A stretch of DNA of 64,000 nt, from contig NC_069122.1 in the NCBI RefSeq assembly GCF_026914265.1, positions 33,965,473 to 34,029,472 of the forward strand. The letters run 5' to 3'. Positions within the stretch are counted from its first letter, which is position 1. Each line of letters starts with the position of its first letter. Made by a program: the position numbers and the translations under genes. This DNA comes from Mya arenaria (Eukaryota > Mollusca > Bivalvia > Myida > Myidae). Under the pieces are notes generated by a model, which saw only the letters and a list, made by a program, of their open reading frames with translations, did not search any database and was not told the DNA's origin. Positions 1 through 11,775 of this stretch are shown here, one piece after another.

Positions 1-3000
1 TTTACGGAACAAGGTCGTGGTGTAGATATAGTATTGTTTTTGACTTTATTGCATACGACCCAAAACGCAAAGACGACGTATGTGCTTTGCATTTAATATA
101 TCTCTTATAACTTCAGATTCAAACATTTGACAAACATTTGACATGTTTCTGGGATTTAATTGTTTCTTCACGGGTTCAAAAAGAGCTACCCTTCGACCTT
201 GTAAGATTTAATCTCGATAAACTTGACAGTTTGTTCACGTCTGTGTGCGCCCGTGATGCATTTCTAGTTACAAGGGACTGGCCATACAATGCCACAGAAG
301 GGTGTTTCAAGCTGAAGCAAGTTTTTCTTTCCTTTTGCTTATTTTTTCCACATTATAAATTATATGATAGTGAATTTTTATCCTTTAAAATCAAAATCAG
401 AATACTTTCATTAAATTATTCAGATGATTTTATATAATTTACTTCAACTAGTCCTGTTCTGTTCGAGTTTAATTCAATATAATTATACTGAAATATTAAG
501 CGCCGATTGGTCAGAAAATTTGTTGAAGTTAAGAACGGTGTTATCTTTATCGTAGTTAACATTCAAATCTTTGCTGCACTGGAACTTTCATGGCGTAGAA
601 TAAAGGTTAATGAAGAAATAATGCGTTATGATGTTTAATTCATTTTACTTTAATGATCAAAATCAAAAAGGCATATGGTTAAGGTGCAGATAATAACTAT
701 AAGCGATATTTTGGCGCATTATCATGTTTAACTCATTTAACCTGTTTTGATTAAATAAATAAGCACATTATCAAATAATTCAACTTTAAAAGTAAACAAC
801 GATTTCCCTTATAACGTTTTTTTTTCTAATAATGTTCTGAACTTTTACAAGAGGTGAGTAGCATGGTGTGTATGTTGCGTATTCCATTATATACTTTAAA
901 GAGTGAATTGCCGACGATGGAATGGCTGCACTTGACGTCACTTAATATTCCATGCAATGCAGAGGTTAATATATTTAGGCATGCGGTGAACAAATAAACT
1001 TGTCGTTTTAATGTGTCATTTGTCGGATTTGAAAAAATCAACTGAAATCGGACGTTCAATGGCATTTTATTGAATGTCTTAAGGCCTGAGCAGCTTATTA
1101 TTTAACAAAAAATCAGTGCGGACGGGACCAAAGATTTTTCATAAACTAAACATTAAAGGCATCCTAGTTTACCTTTGTTACGGCCAGTGTTTGAAATAAT
1201 CGAATCCCTTGCAGGACGTTTACCTAACTCCTGCCCCAACACTAATATTTGTAAATGCCTGCTTTGCCTGGGTGAGGTTGTTGAACATATTGGGAACGGT
1301 GTTCCTATTTATAAGTTTTGGTATATACCCGTTACACTAAACAAAACAAAAATGTTATTCCGTCCATATATGTATGTAACGCAGTTTTTGAATACTTGCT
1401 AAATCGATATTTTCAACACACTGGTGTAACCATGCATTATTTGAACTCTTTGTAATAAGCTGTTTCCCATACAAAACAAATATATATTACTTGAGCGTCT
1501 ATCAAATTATTTACGTATTTTATCACGCACACTTCTAGCATTTAAATAATTTGCATATCCTTTTTTTCGCATATACCGTACACGATTAAAAGCAATTCTA
1601 AATCACAAGTAACTTTTCACAAACAAATAAACGAACTTTTTCTATTTTCGGATTATTAAATAGACTTGACACGTCGGAGACGTATTATAAAAAAGTTAAT
1701 CCAAATAACCTAATCTGTGCCTCAACATCAGACGTTTAGTCAAACACTGTCTATATTTAAAAAATAGCATCCATAGCTTGACAATACATTTATTAAAGAA
1801 CCTCTTGCTGTAAACAATGATCAACTATGTATATTTGTCTACAATTTCTTATTTCTGACAGTTGAACAAACAATTTTAAAGCCCTCTTAATATACCTACT
1901 TTATTAAAAACCTTTGCATTCGCCTTCTTCTAAAATATTCTTCAATTAATAACAAGCCATCATGCAAAGAAGAAGAAGAAGAACGTTTATTCATCGAAAT
2001 AGTATATACAAACGATGTGTTTGAAATAGGTCAATATGACCCTTGATTAAACATTTCAACAAAATACAATACAAATAACACAACGACGAGCAGACACATA
2101 CATGTGCATTTACAAAATGGTTATTTGACTAGTGGCACATTTTGGTTTAATTGCCTAACAAATGTGTAATAACTAAGTTACTAGTGAAAATATCAAAAAA
2201 ATAAATAAGCAAAATACATATTAATACATATATCGGATATATAAAATAAATTCAGTTACCGTATACATATGTGCATTGACAAGTATTGGTTATTTCAGTG
2301 AAATCTTAAACATAAGTCAAATCTTAAAGAGAGACGACTCATGATATGACAGTGCACACTGATGAATACTCAGATAAGTGAATAATATGTAACTCCTATA
2401 ATCATAAACTGTTAAATGAAACCTACCATATTTAGATTGCAATTAACAGTTAACGAGCGTAAGATTGAGACAACATCATGCAATAGTATTTAAACAACTA
2501 GGTCTTTACCCTGAACATTATTTTTCATTAAATGTACTAGAATATTGATATCTCTTAAACTGCGTTTCTGAGTAGTTCCACAATATCAAATATATATATA
2601 AAATGTGCAAATCATATTAAAGGGCACATAACTCTAAAATAAAGTAGCCGTAGGTCATGATTATTACGTCATCAACTAATGCACATTATGGTGGTAAAGT
2701 GTACAAAGCATCAAAATGATACCTTCTTTAATGGCAGGTACAGTTTGTTCCATGAACTTCATTATAGCTAAAAGTATTAACATCATATTCAATGGCATAT
2801 AGGAACTTTAAGAATAAATTACCCTACCGACTAATATGTTAGGCACTTTCACCCATCAGTGTTATAATGTGTTTCAAGTTTTAAGTGATGCCTATTATAA
2901 TATGAGAGTGTTTTCTCAAACAAATTTGCCAACATACCTTATAGGGAATCCAATACACCCCCTCCATTTAAACTTTGCCTCCCTGAGACTTATGAAAGAC

Positions 3001-3100
3001 AAATACATTATTAAGATACATGATGCAACTTCTTTAGGAAATGGCAAATATAAAACTATTTATAAAACAATGTACATACAACTGAAGAAAACAAATTATT
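1..3100. other. AT-rich region, no gene recognised
   Basis: The open frames here are short (about 75-100 codons) and none resembles a known family or is bounded by convincing splice sites. A short AAG run lies at 1968-1983. The right end, from about 3100, grows into the segment shared with the 3' flank of the second kinase gene. Confidence 0.5.
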
Positions 3101-3104
3101 GTTT

Positions 3105-3852
3105 TATAAATATTTGAAGAATTCATGAAAAGTCAGGACAACCTGATTCACCCATTTTTTTTTATACAAGCCTTTCTAACTTCTTCAATTGTAACAAGGT
3201 ACATTAAGTTCTCCAGAGAAAAGAATATCACAGAATATTATGTACAGTACATAGCAAATACGAAATAAATCACAAAAGAAGTACTTGTTTTCCGATATAC
3301 ATGTCTTATCAACGAGCGTACGTCAAAATATCGTAAGATTAACTAATTCGCTTTGATATAATGGTAGTATCACAAACTTTACTTGCATATTGAAAAAATG
3401 TTTGTCTTGCATCATCTTTCTTAGAAATTGAATCCATTTCTAAATATATATTATTACCACTCAGGGAAACTGATCGTACGACACGATTGTTGATAAGAGG
3501 GTCTCATTGTTATGATTTTTAAGTATCAAACTATAAGCAACTTTGATTGCCTGCTAAACAGATGACTTACAATGTAACTGCGACTTTACTTCTACTGATA
3601 TAATCAAACATTTAACTATAAATGTTCAAATCACAGTTCTAGCATTATTTTAGGCATGCACACATATTAACGCTTTTTGTGGTCTTGCACCTGGGCATAT
3701 TTGTCACAAGAAAGTTTGACCACGACGAGAGAATGTTTGATAATTTACTCATCCTTACTTATTTGTATATCTTGTCATTTATTTTTTTTATGACCTCTTC
3801 TTATCCAACATTTGTTTCGGAAACAATCGTTGAAACGAGAAATATAATTGTC
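3105..3852 (-). repeat. 3' flank of kinase-KEN copy 1, duplicated downstream of copy 2
   Basis: Stretches such as TATTTGAAGAATTCATGA, the phrase AAGCCTTTCT and a following TTCAATTGTAA are shared, diverged, with 44085-44200 downstream of the second kinase gene. The duplicated unit therefore includes the 3' flank and not just the coding exon. TTTATT at about 3779-3784 reads AATAAA on the minus strand, about 70 bases after the stop codon, and is a plausible polyadenylation signal. Confidence 0.55.
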
Positions 3853-5238
3853 TCAATAATACTGTTGAAGATTTCTATATAAGTTGGCCATGGGTTTCAG
3901 CGTTGTATATGCGTGAATAAATAGTTGTGGAAATAGTTTGGTCCAGTACGCCAGGAGTTCGATTTCATCATTACCCAATTCTTGGTGCAAATGAACCATC
4001 TCGTGAAAGTGGTCCTTCGTGTTCCGTATTGCGCGAATCAAGCTGCTGACCTTGAACTTGTTGTATCTCGGTCTGGTTCTAGTTCTAGGAGCTGTGAATA
4101 GTTCAATTTGAACCTGCAACGTGAGGGTAGTTTCCCATTCTAATTGGAACACCTGATGGAAATTTTGGTCTAACGCATTGGCCATGTTTGTGTTGTTGTT
4201 CCTCTGTTCACCAATAATTGTATCACTAACATCTTTGAAATATCTAATGGTTTTACAAGAATCCCAATGATACGGGTGTTGCAAACACATCTTTGCATTC
4301 GGCCGTTTCCTTTCGTCGCGGCATGTCATCGCTCGTACAAGATCCTCAGCTGTATGGTTATGTAAATATCTATAATCTGCATTGTCTTGATTAATATCTT
4401 GTTGAGAATGGTAAAGCATGTTACCCGCTGAAACGACATAGTACCCAAGCATGCCACATGCAAATATATCTGCAGATGCATTCACTACTATATTTGGTGA
4501 CTTGGCCTCTACTTCATGATGTATTTCTGGTGGCATCCATCCTACTGTTCCAACATATGGTCCAGATGTTACGCTCATTTTGGCATCAGCTTCCTTAGAG
4601 AGAGAAAAGTCAGATACTTTTAATAAAATACGTGTCCTCTCTCTCTTAACAAGAACATTGCTAGGCTTGAGATCACGGTGAAGAAATTGGTTTTCATGAA
4701 GAACATTTAATCCGTTCAGTGTTTGCTCAAATCCATTCTTAGGAATCTCTTGCGGCCAATGACGAATAAAATATTCGAGATTACAATCGCACAACTCCAT
4801 GCAAAGGTAAAATGCATTTGGTTTCTCATAAAAAGAAAAAAATCCCACAATATTTGCGCATGTGACATTCCGGAGACTTTCGTTTGCTTTCACAGCTCTT
4901 TCTTTAAGACGTGCTATTGTCGAGCTATTGGTAAACACGTAATCTTTTATTGCTGCATTAGTAAATTCACCAAATTTTCCTTTGTATACTTTCCCTTCTT
5001 CCCCATAACCGATAACCTCCGCTTTATTGAATGTTATAAGTCCTAATTTGACGATCTTATCTTGGGTACCAAGGGCTCTCCCTTGACGTGTTGTAACGTC
5101 TGGCATATTGTGCTTATGGCCAGATGATGAGCTCCTACTGCCTGTCTGTGGTCTTTTTCTTGAGTTGTTATTATATGAATGTAATAACTACTGCCACTCC
5201 AAATGCAAAGATTCCGGCGGCGACCCAAATGTTAAAAT
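3853..5238 (-). CDS. IRE1/RNase L-like transmembrane kinase-endoribonuclease, last exon (copy 1, apparent frameshift)
   Basis: The minus-strand exon encodes a kinase plus KEN RNase module. In the 417-residue open frame from 5106, the glycine loop VIGYGEEGKVYKG starts near residue 31, the VAIK-type lysine is K54, HRDLKPSN is 143-150, DFS replaces DFG at 166-168, and PPE (192-194) stands for APE. The IRE1-type HPYHW link is at 277-281 and is followed by a KEN domain to the stop. Y348, R361, N362 and H366 align with human IRE1 Y892, R905, N906 and H910, so ribonuclease activity is plausible. Upstream, an acceptor ending AAG at 5239 (phase 1) begins a hydrophobic helix (FNIWVAAGIFAFGVAVVITF). That helix is one base out of frame with the kinase near 5176 and runs into TAA TAA. 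The cause could be a real frameshift (pseudogene) or a sequencing error; otherwise translation starts at 5106 and gives a soluble protein. Upstream exons were not found. Confidence 0.85.
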
Positions 5239-5660
5239 CTTAAAAGAAATAAAAATATACTTTTAAAAGTTACTGAATTTCAATTACAAAAAAATGTACA
5301 TTCATTATTTTTATCCAAATTAGACAGTGCTCCAGCCAGGATTTGAAAAGGGCAGGGTGCTTGGTCCAAAAAGGCACTTTTAATGCGCATTTAATGAGCC
5401 TAAATGGGGCACTTGCAAAGTTCAATATTTTGGTACTAGAGCTCTACTTTCAATACTAATTGTTATGATATCCAAAGATGTAGTTATTAAGTCATACTTC
5501 TGTATATTTATTATTTTCATACTAATTTCTGAAACATAACCTGACTATATGTGCAGTAATATCAAAATTGGTAACAAACTGTGATTTAAATAGAAGTAAC
5601 AAATCATGCTTTATTCGTAGTTTAATCTATGGCATATCAATGCGCAACTCTTTCAACAAC
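5239..5660. repeat. Intronic sequence upstream of kinase copy 1 with a dispersed-repeat-like segment
   Basis: This is intronic or intergenic sequence 5' of the membrane exon. The segment from about 5327 (GTGCTCCAGCCAGGATTTG) to 5420 reads like an interspersed repeat common in mollusc genomes; that is recognition from memory, and there is no second copy in the window. Nothing else was recognised. Confidence 0.3.
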
Positions 5661-5672
5661 AGTGTTATGAAT

Positions 5673-5745
5673 GGGAGAAGTCACTTCTCCCAGTTTTCAG
5701 CCTACTCTCACTAGGCTGAAAACTTTGGGAGAAGTGACTTCTCCC
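5673..5745. repeat. Nested palindrome (palindrome within a hairpin)
   Basis: GGGAGAAGTCACTTCTCCC (5673-5691) and GGGAGAAGTGACTTCTCCC (5727-5745) are each nearly self-complementary. Between them GTTTTCAGCCT faces AGGCTGAAAAC around a short loop, so the whole interval folds as one long hairpin or as two smaller ones. A partial third GGGAGAAGTGGGGAG follows at 5759. It may be a tiny foldback element. Confidence 0.8.
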
Positions 5746-5760
5746 TTCAGTCAATTTAGG

Positions 5761-6860
5761 GAGAAGTGGGGAGACTTTAAGGAAAAGTGATACTTTCGTA
5801 ACACCTGATACAAAAACTATGCCATAACACACACCTCAGTTTATATAGTTTATATTCACATTCAAATTGATTGCTATAACTATATAAAATGTTCATAAAA
5901 AAATGTATCATTTTTGGCTCAGCAAAAGTGTATTTGTCAATGTCACATAGTTTATCTCCAAATAGCATCTAAAAATGAAACAAAAACCAAGACAGCTAAG
6001 GATTTGAAACAATCAAAATGACTAATAAATTAACTGTCAATATAGTAGGGGGACGAATCTTATTTTGGTAAGTTCGGGATAGGGTACGAATGTCACATTC
6101 AGCTATGCTGTTATTTACTTGTCTATGGCTAAATAATTTTAAATATGCTGACATTTAAGAACCAAATGACATTTAAATCACTGTCCTTGATGAAAACTTT
6201 ACCAATACATAATGGGAGGTTGAGAAATTAACTCGAAAAATTGTTCTGACAAAATGGCGATCTCGCCGGTTTTTTTGACATCGTAAACAGGAGAAAAATA
6301 CTGTAAGTATTAAAACTCTTCATAAAGCAAAAACAATAATATTTTTTTGTGTTTACAAATCAATTTTTTATCATGAACATTTCACGAAAATAATATCTAA
6401 TAATTAGATCTATTATATTGTTATTTAAACCTGAATTACATGATATTTTACGGAAAGAAGGTTAAAATCATGATCGCTGGATATATATTTGTCGTTGTCT
6501 TAAGTACATTTCAGACGACACAAGGTAGATGCAAGTATGCCATTTCATAACAAAGACGATGTATAAGCTTTACATTTTCTGGAATTGCTTAACTATATCA
6601 CCAAAATCGTTGATAATATGAACTCAGTCGCTGCCTCTATGGGATCGAATTATTAATGCCGGACTATAGTTACAGTTTACTTAATGTTAATGACTAAGTG
6701 AAACACAAAAGTGAAAGGGAAAAAATTGTCATATATGTTAATGCAACTTGGAAATCCTTCATACCATTTTAAATAACAAGCATTTTTGCTGCAGTTGACA
6801 ATTTATTTAATATTAACATAACCATTTACAATAATATTGTATACATTATATTATAATGTT
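5761..6860. other. No gene recognised
   Basis: AT-rich sequence with no supported open frame and no repeat shared with the rest of the window. Confidence 0.4.
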
Positions 6861-7235
6861 ATTAATTAGGTGATTTCATATTGGCCTATAGTTATTTGTC
6901 CGATGTTAGCTGTATTTGCCTGAGCCCGAAAGAGTGAAGGCAAATACAGCTGACTGAGAACAAATAACTTGGCCAATATGAAATCACCTAATTAATAAGT
7001 ATTATATTAATCAACTATTACCATTTTTGTTAAAAACATTCTCTTAACTTACATGTACCTTTAGTTCACATTGAAGCCGTATTTATCCCTTATCCATTCA
7101 TGGTGTCTTGACTTATCTGATTTTGACATGCATCCTTAAAGTGACATTGCACATATTTATGAATAAAGCACTGTACATCGTAAGGAAGCATGTCTTTGCG
7201 TCTTAATTTCGTAAATCGTTTGCTAAAACGTCAAA
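6861..7235. mobile_element. Palindromic MITE-like repeat 'P', copy 1
   Basis: TTAATTAGGTGATTTCATAT followed by TGGCC (from 6862) is mirrored by GGCCAATATGAAATCACCTA (from 6971). Arms of about 60 bases meet around a centre containing GTATTTGCCTGAGCCCGAAA. A shared tail of about 240 bases follows (TTTAGTTCACATTGAAGCCG, then a stretch with GCACTGTACAT). Three further copies lie at 38642-38985, 40893-41270 and 50122-50465, so this is a dispersed repeat. No transposase is encoded. Confidence 0.75.
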
Positions 7236-7670
7236 TGTTTCACCTTCGTCGTCCATTTTGTTGGTGTACAAAATCATAATAGTCGTAAAATCCACAAACG
7301 GGTTAAATACAACTGAAATATCAAACCGTACAGAGTGGTTTAATTATTCAATATGTTCATGTATTCCAAATAGAGTTAAACGAAGCACTTTTTTTTCAAA
7401 ACAGTAGGAAAACGGAAAACAAAATGGCTACTTTTAAAAATAATTTCCAGCATATTTCTCATATTAGGCGAGTTTCGACAGCCAAGGAAAATGGCCCATT
7501 TCTCCAATCCTATATTAGGCGAGTTTTGTAGCCAATCAAAACGGAGGAAACTCATATTAGGTGAGTTTTGTTGATATTGGCCGACTTTGGTCGATATAGA
7601 GCGTGTTCTGGCTTATATTGTCTTCAATTGTATTGTATTGGTACAGCAATTGTCTCTGTATCTTGTCAAA
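7236..7670. mobile_element. Dispersed repeat 'QS', copy 1
   Basis: It begins with CACCTTCGTCGTCCATTTTG and a segment ending near AAACGGGTTAAATACAACTG, followed by several short phrases of the form CTCATATTAGGCGAGTTT spaced 50-70 bases apart. Related copies are at 40735-40885 (truncated), 41735-42190, 42190-42500 (second half only), 53780-54115 and 61795-62195. No coding capacity was found. Confidence 0.7.
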
Positions 7671-7700
7671 TACGAAATAGTTGATTAATAAAATAAATTG

Positions 7701-7705
<5 letters not shown>

Positions 7706-7747
<42 letters not shown>

Positions 7748-7748
7748 C

Positions 7749-7792
<44 letters not shown>
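7706..7792. repeat. (CT)n microsatellite
   Basis: A dinucleotide run interrupted twice by CCCC/CCC. Open frames across it on the minus strand are Arg-Glu repeats caused by the microsatellite and are not genes. Confidence 0.97.
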
Positions 7793-7795
<3 letters not shown>

Positions 7796-8230
7796 AATAG
7801 CAAATGAGTAGTCGAGTCTGTGATTCTGTTGGGACATTTCCATACATATTTATACATTTCTGTTTTATAAAGAATTGTTAGCACATCGGGGTGATAACAA
7901 ACTTAATCTGAGACTCAAACATAGTTTTATACGCACTTCTGGTTTTGTCACTCAATTATCAAACCTAAAACATTCTGGGTCTTTAAAGTAAGAACCTGAT
8001 CAAATAAGAATTAAGTCAAATATCACAGCTGGCAGCTGAGCTTATTAAGCGCTTTTTTATATTTGTACATGCATATAAGTTTAAAAGACGTAAGAAAGTA
8101 TTATAATGATGACTGTACATGCAAATAGAACAAGCGTCAATTTATATAAAAACAATTTAGTAAGTTCAATGATTAGATAATATTATATAAAACAAATGCC
8201 TCAATGAGGCTTATAAGGTACATGTGATAT
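7793..8230. other. No gene recognised
   Basis: AT-rich spacer without a supported frame or a repeat copy elsewhere in the window. Confidence 0.4.
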
Positions 8231-9870
8231 TAAGTTGGATAACACAAATTTAGGGAACAGTTATCTTACAATATGCTTCATATTGATCAATCCGGATGAA
8301 TGTTTGCAAACAGTGTCAAATTCCGTCAAATTCTATGCAAAAAAGAAGTACCTGTTTCATCTTTTTTATTCAACTTCAATTTTTTTCATATCATATTTAA
8401 TTCAGAACACAAGCACTCTTTTCCTGTATGAACAGATGTATATTGATCCAATAACTGGTTCTTGAGCATATTTATGTATCATGTTTTTATAAAACAGAGC
8501 TTAAAACATGTTTCAGTTCATTTTCAGGCTAAGTGCAACACAACAAGAAGATCGACAAGAGTCTATTCAATACTTAACAATTGAGGCAGTATCAGAACAA
8601 GTGGTATTTCCAAATACAGCAGTAATAGCCCTTTCGGCCAAAAGAAAAGCCGCAAACCTTTGAACAACCATTTTTGTCCTTACTGAAATGCATCAATTTG
8701 TCAAATAGTGCATTTCTGGTCCATTCACATACACATATATATAAAACAATAATTCAGTTCAACATTTTACAAATAGTGATCTTGTGTTCATTGACAGTCT
8801 AAACACCATTACTACTGAACTGATTGCTTATCGAACAAATGGCCAAATATGGAAAAAAAACACAAACAAAAACTAAAAGATTCTATAAGTATCTTGTTTT
8901 AAATGCTTAATTTGGCACAAATTTAACCGAACGAATTTATATTGATAATGTATACAAAAGTCGTGTACTGAAATACATCATGACAAGTATTAGAGTTTTC
9001 TGTTTGGGGTGTTAGTTCAGAACATGTTAAACAGATGTGCAATGTAGTGTACACCTTTGCTGTATCAGAGAAAAAAACAAGTTATCGTTTTGTTGTCTTA
9101 TATAAATTTGTTCCAAATATTTTCTTTAGCAGTAAAGTGTACTTGTTTGTTGAAAAACAGACCGGACTTAGAGCTTAAGCAACCAGGCTGGCTTTAGAAA
9201 ATAATATACAATACATTTGTGTTTTTACAGGATTTTGGAGGGAAAATCAATAATGTAAATGTAACCGGAACCGTGTTGTTCCATTTGCCTTGAAATTCTA
9301 AGCAATTCAATTTAAGTCACTGAATGTATGAATGATTGAAATGGAATGAATTTTCTCTTCAAAAAAGAATAATCAATGTGTTTTTCTCGTAATTGTGGAA
9401 GTAAATGTTTTCCTTGTCCATCAGCTGAGAAACAAATGTAAACTATATAAATCATCATTCTGCATCACGTAGAAAGTCTTGTTTTACTGGTTATAGAATT
9501 TGCATTTAATAAAATGCTTCCATAAAAGAGCAAAAATATGTGATAATAGATTCACAACACGGACCTATGATATACTTATATATATATATATATATATATC
9601 AGATAAAATATCTAACCCTCAGCCACAAGTGGCATAAAACGATATGATAATTATATGAATAAAACTAACTGGATAAATTTACTTAAAGAACCAAACTTGC
9701 CACACTTTTGATAAATTTCTATATTGTGATTTTGAAATACTAAAATAACGAATGAATTCGTACAACAATTTAAGTTGGGCTGGCTGGTCCGTCATCATTC
9801 CCTCCAGCCTGTTATAACAACGGATAGGATTTTGATAACAAATATATGTCACAAAATACATTCATTAGAG
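8231..9870. repeat. Segmental duplication, copy 1 (sister of 18050-24770)
   Basis: Landmarks occur in the same order as in 18050-24770: CAGTGTCAAATT, GAACACAAGCACTCTTTT, AAGCCGCAAACCTTTGAA, TTTCTGGTCCA, GACAGTCTAAACACCA, AAGTATCTTGTTTT, AGCAACCAGGCTGGCT and CATCATTCTGCATCA. This copy is 1.6 kb long because it lacks the 4-kb transposon and the GC-rich MITE present in the other. A minus-strand stretch at about 9750-9815, after a possible TAACAG acceptor, resembles 24600-24665 (shared peptide GGNDD). It may be an exon relic. Confidence 0.7.
9579..9599. repeat. (AT)n microsatellite
   Basis: A short alternating AT run. Confidence 0.9.
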
Positions 9871-10296
9871 CCCTTATATGCAATACGTAAGTCAGTTAAT
9901 CGAGTGAATACGTCGTTTTAACAAAAGAAAACGAACGTCGATTTAACGAGATACGAAACGTAATAACTCAGTTCATACCACTGTATATATCAACAGGGTG
10001 CTCATAAAGTTTCGGTCGATCTCGCTCAGCTATGACTAATTCTAATACAATATTCATCTACTTTCTCTAACTCGAACACTTTATTATAGTATTTTAAAGG
10101 AACTTCCAGATGGTCCAAACACAGGCAAACACAGAATTTCCTTAAAACAAGCCAATAAGTGTCAATGCAAGCTAGTATGAGGAAGATAATACATCTTTTT
10201 ACATGATATAAAAGCATAAACGTATCAATCACGCACCTGTCTCATCTGCGTTTCCCCGTTTTAAAATATCGCATAATGGTTTCTCAGTTTTGGTTG
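9871..10296. other. No gene recognised
   Basis: Spacer between the duplicated segment and the SINE. No supported exon was found. Confidence 0.35.
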
Positions 10297-10492
10297 GTTT
10301 ATACTAATTTATTTTAGCTCGATTGTGACGAAAGCTGATAGCTTATAGAATCACTCTCGAGTCCGTTTCCTGGGCAGAAACCAGTACTGTGTCCTTTTTG
10401 AGAGGCTATGAGAAAGAACCCCTGGTGGGGATCGAACCTACAACCTCTTGGGTGAGAGGCGGACACCTATACCAATAGACCACTCTCACCCA
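10297..10492 (-). mobile_element. tRNA-derived SINE
   Basis: On the minus strand the head carries a pol III A-box-like TGGTCTATTGGTATAGGTG and a B box GGTTCGATCCC, resembling a degenerate tRNA. The body contains GGAAACGGACTCGAGAGTG and the tail is AGCTTTCGTCACAATCGAGC followed by AT-rich sequence. The anticodon arm does not give a canonical loop, so this is a retroposon and not a tRNA gene. A similar SINE is, from memory, common in bivalves. Confidence 0.75.
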
Positions 10493-10499
10493 TTCCCAA

Positions 10500-10740
10500 T
10501 TTTAAAATGTTTTTTCGAACAAAGTGAAAGTCATGAGATTGTTTCACACACTAAACTGTCAATAAGCGTTTAAGCAACTCGCTGTCATTTTCAGCAGAGT
10601 TGACCCTTTTCAAATGTTTGCATTCATCAATTTCATCACCTATGTTGATCTATCGGGCTCTGTGTCTACGCTCTTTTGCAGCAGTATTCCGCTTCCTTGT
10701 TTTTGTCCGGGGGTTTTCGGGAAGCCATGAAATGTGCACA
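10500..10740 (-). repeat. Dispersed repeat, inverted relative to 28790-29010
   Basis: Shared diverged phrases in opposite orientation include GTTTCACACACTAA, CTGTCATTTTCAGCAG and CGGGCTCTGTGTCT. The second copy starts near a TTAAAGGGACTGG end (28593), so the family may be a TTAA-flanked MITE. No coding capacity is seen. Confidence 0.6.
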
Positions 10741-11767
10741 TTTAGGATGTGAATGTCACGTGATGAGTACATATAAATAAACAGACGCTAATTTTAAACA
10801 TATTGGGACTACCTGCGCAAAACCTTCGATTTTTATATATGTGTCGTCAAAGCTGTGATACATTTAGATTAAGTGAGATGCGTTGTACACACAACAATAT
10901 CATTTTTATGTAGGTATTTTTCTTTTTTTTCTAACAATTGTGGGATCTGGCGTCTAGTCCCTTTACCTCACTATGCTAAAAAGACACGCATTTTTTTTTC
11001 ATTCACTTCTTTAAATAGATGAAAAAGTAAAGTACAGCACCGTCACTCACAGATTTAGCCAGAACATGCATAGCACTGTAGTACTTTTTTTTGTTATGAG
11101 TCATAATCACAAAAACAATTTCAACTGACTAAGAAAACCATTTTGTCTGCTAATTATTCCAAACAAACGTAGTAAATGGATAATATGAACTAAGGCGCTG
11201 CCTCTACGGGCTTGAAGTGTTACGTTATTGCCGGAATCGTAGTTCTTTTTATGAAACACATGTTGTACAATACATCGCGGCCGGCATTTTTGGCCTCTCG
11301 GGCCATCAAGAACAACTAGCTGTTTTATATAAACAAGTCGCAAACTTTTCAGTACATGTTCTTTCAAGATAAGCACAGAGCCTTAATTTATGAATATTCA
11401 TATGGCAAGGACGAAGAGGCTTTTTTGAATGTGCTTTTCAGCTGTATAATTATTTTTATATCGGGTCTACAGTCCAGTACAGTCCATACTTTCAGTGTGT
11501 GTATACCACGTGATAAATTGCGTCATAAATGCTACGTCGGAAGGCAATATTTTGATTTGAAAAAAATACTTTAAACAAAGATAACTTTACTATTTCTTCA
11601 CCATTGTAAATGAAACATAGCGCAGTCTACGCCGATTACGGAGCCCTACCTTCGTTCTTTAACCAACTTTTGATTGCGAGTTTAGTTTCTTAAAATACTT
11701 CGACAAACCTTTTCACAATATAGCCGTCTGACGGAGCACTGTCAAAACATTATTTTGGAAACAGGTG
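10741..11767. other. No gene recognised
   Basis: Several 70-90 codon frames overlap on both strands. None has family resemblance or good splice borders. Confidence 0.35.
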
Positions 11768-11775
11768 GTATATAC

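Noticed and set aside
7557..7884. Arg-Glu-rich open frames
   Set aside because: Translation of the CT dinucleotide repeat.
10420..10492. tRNA-Glu gene on the minus strand
   Set aside because: It resembles tRNA-Glu in the boxes only; the anticodon loop is not canonical and a SINE body follows.
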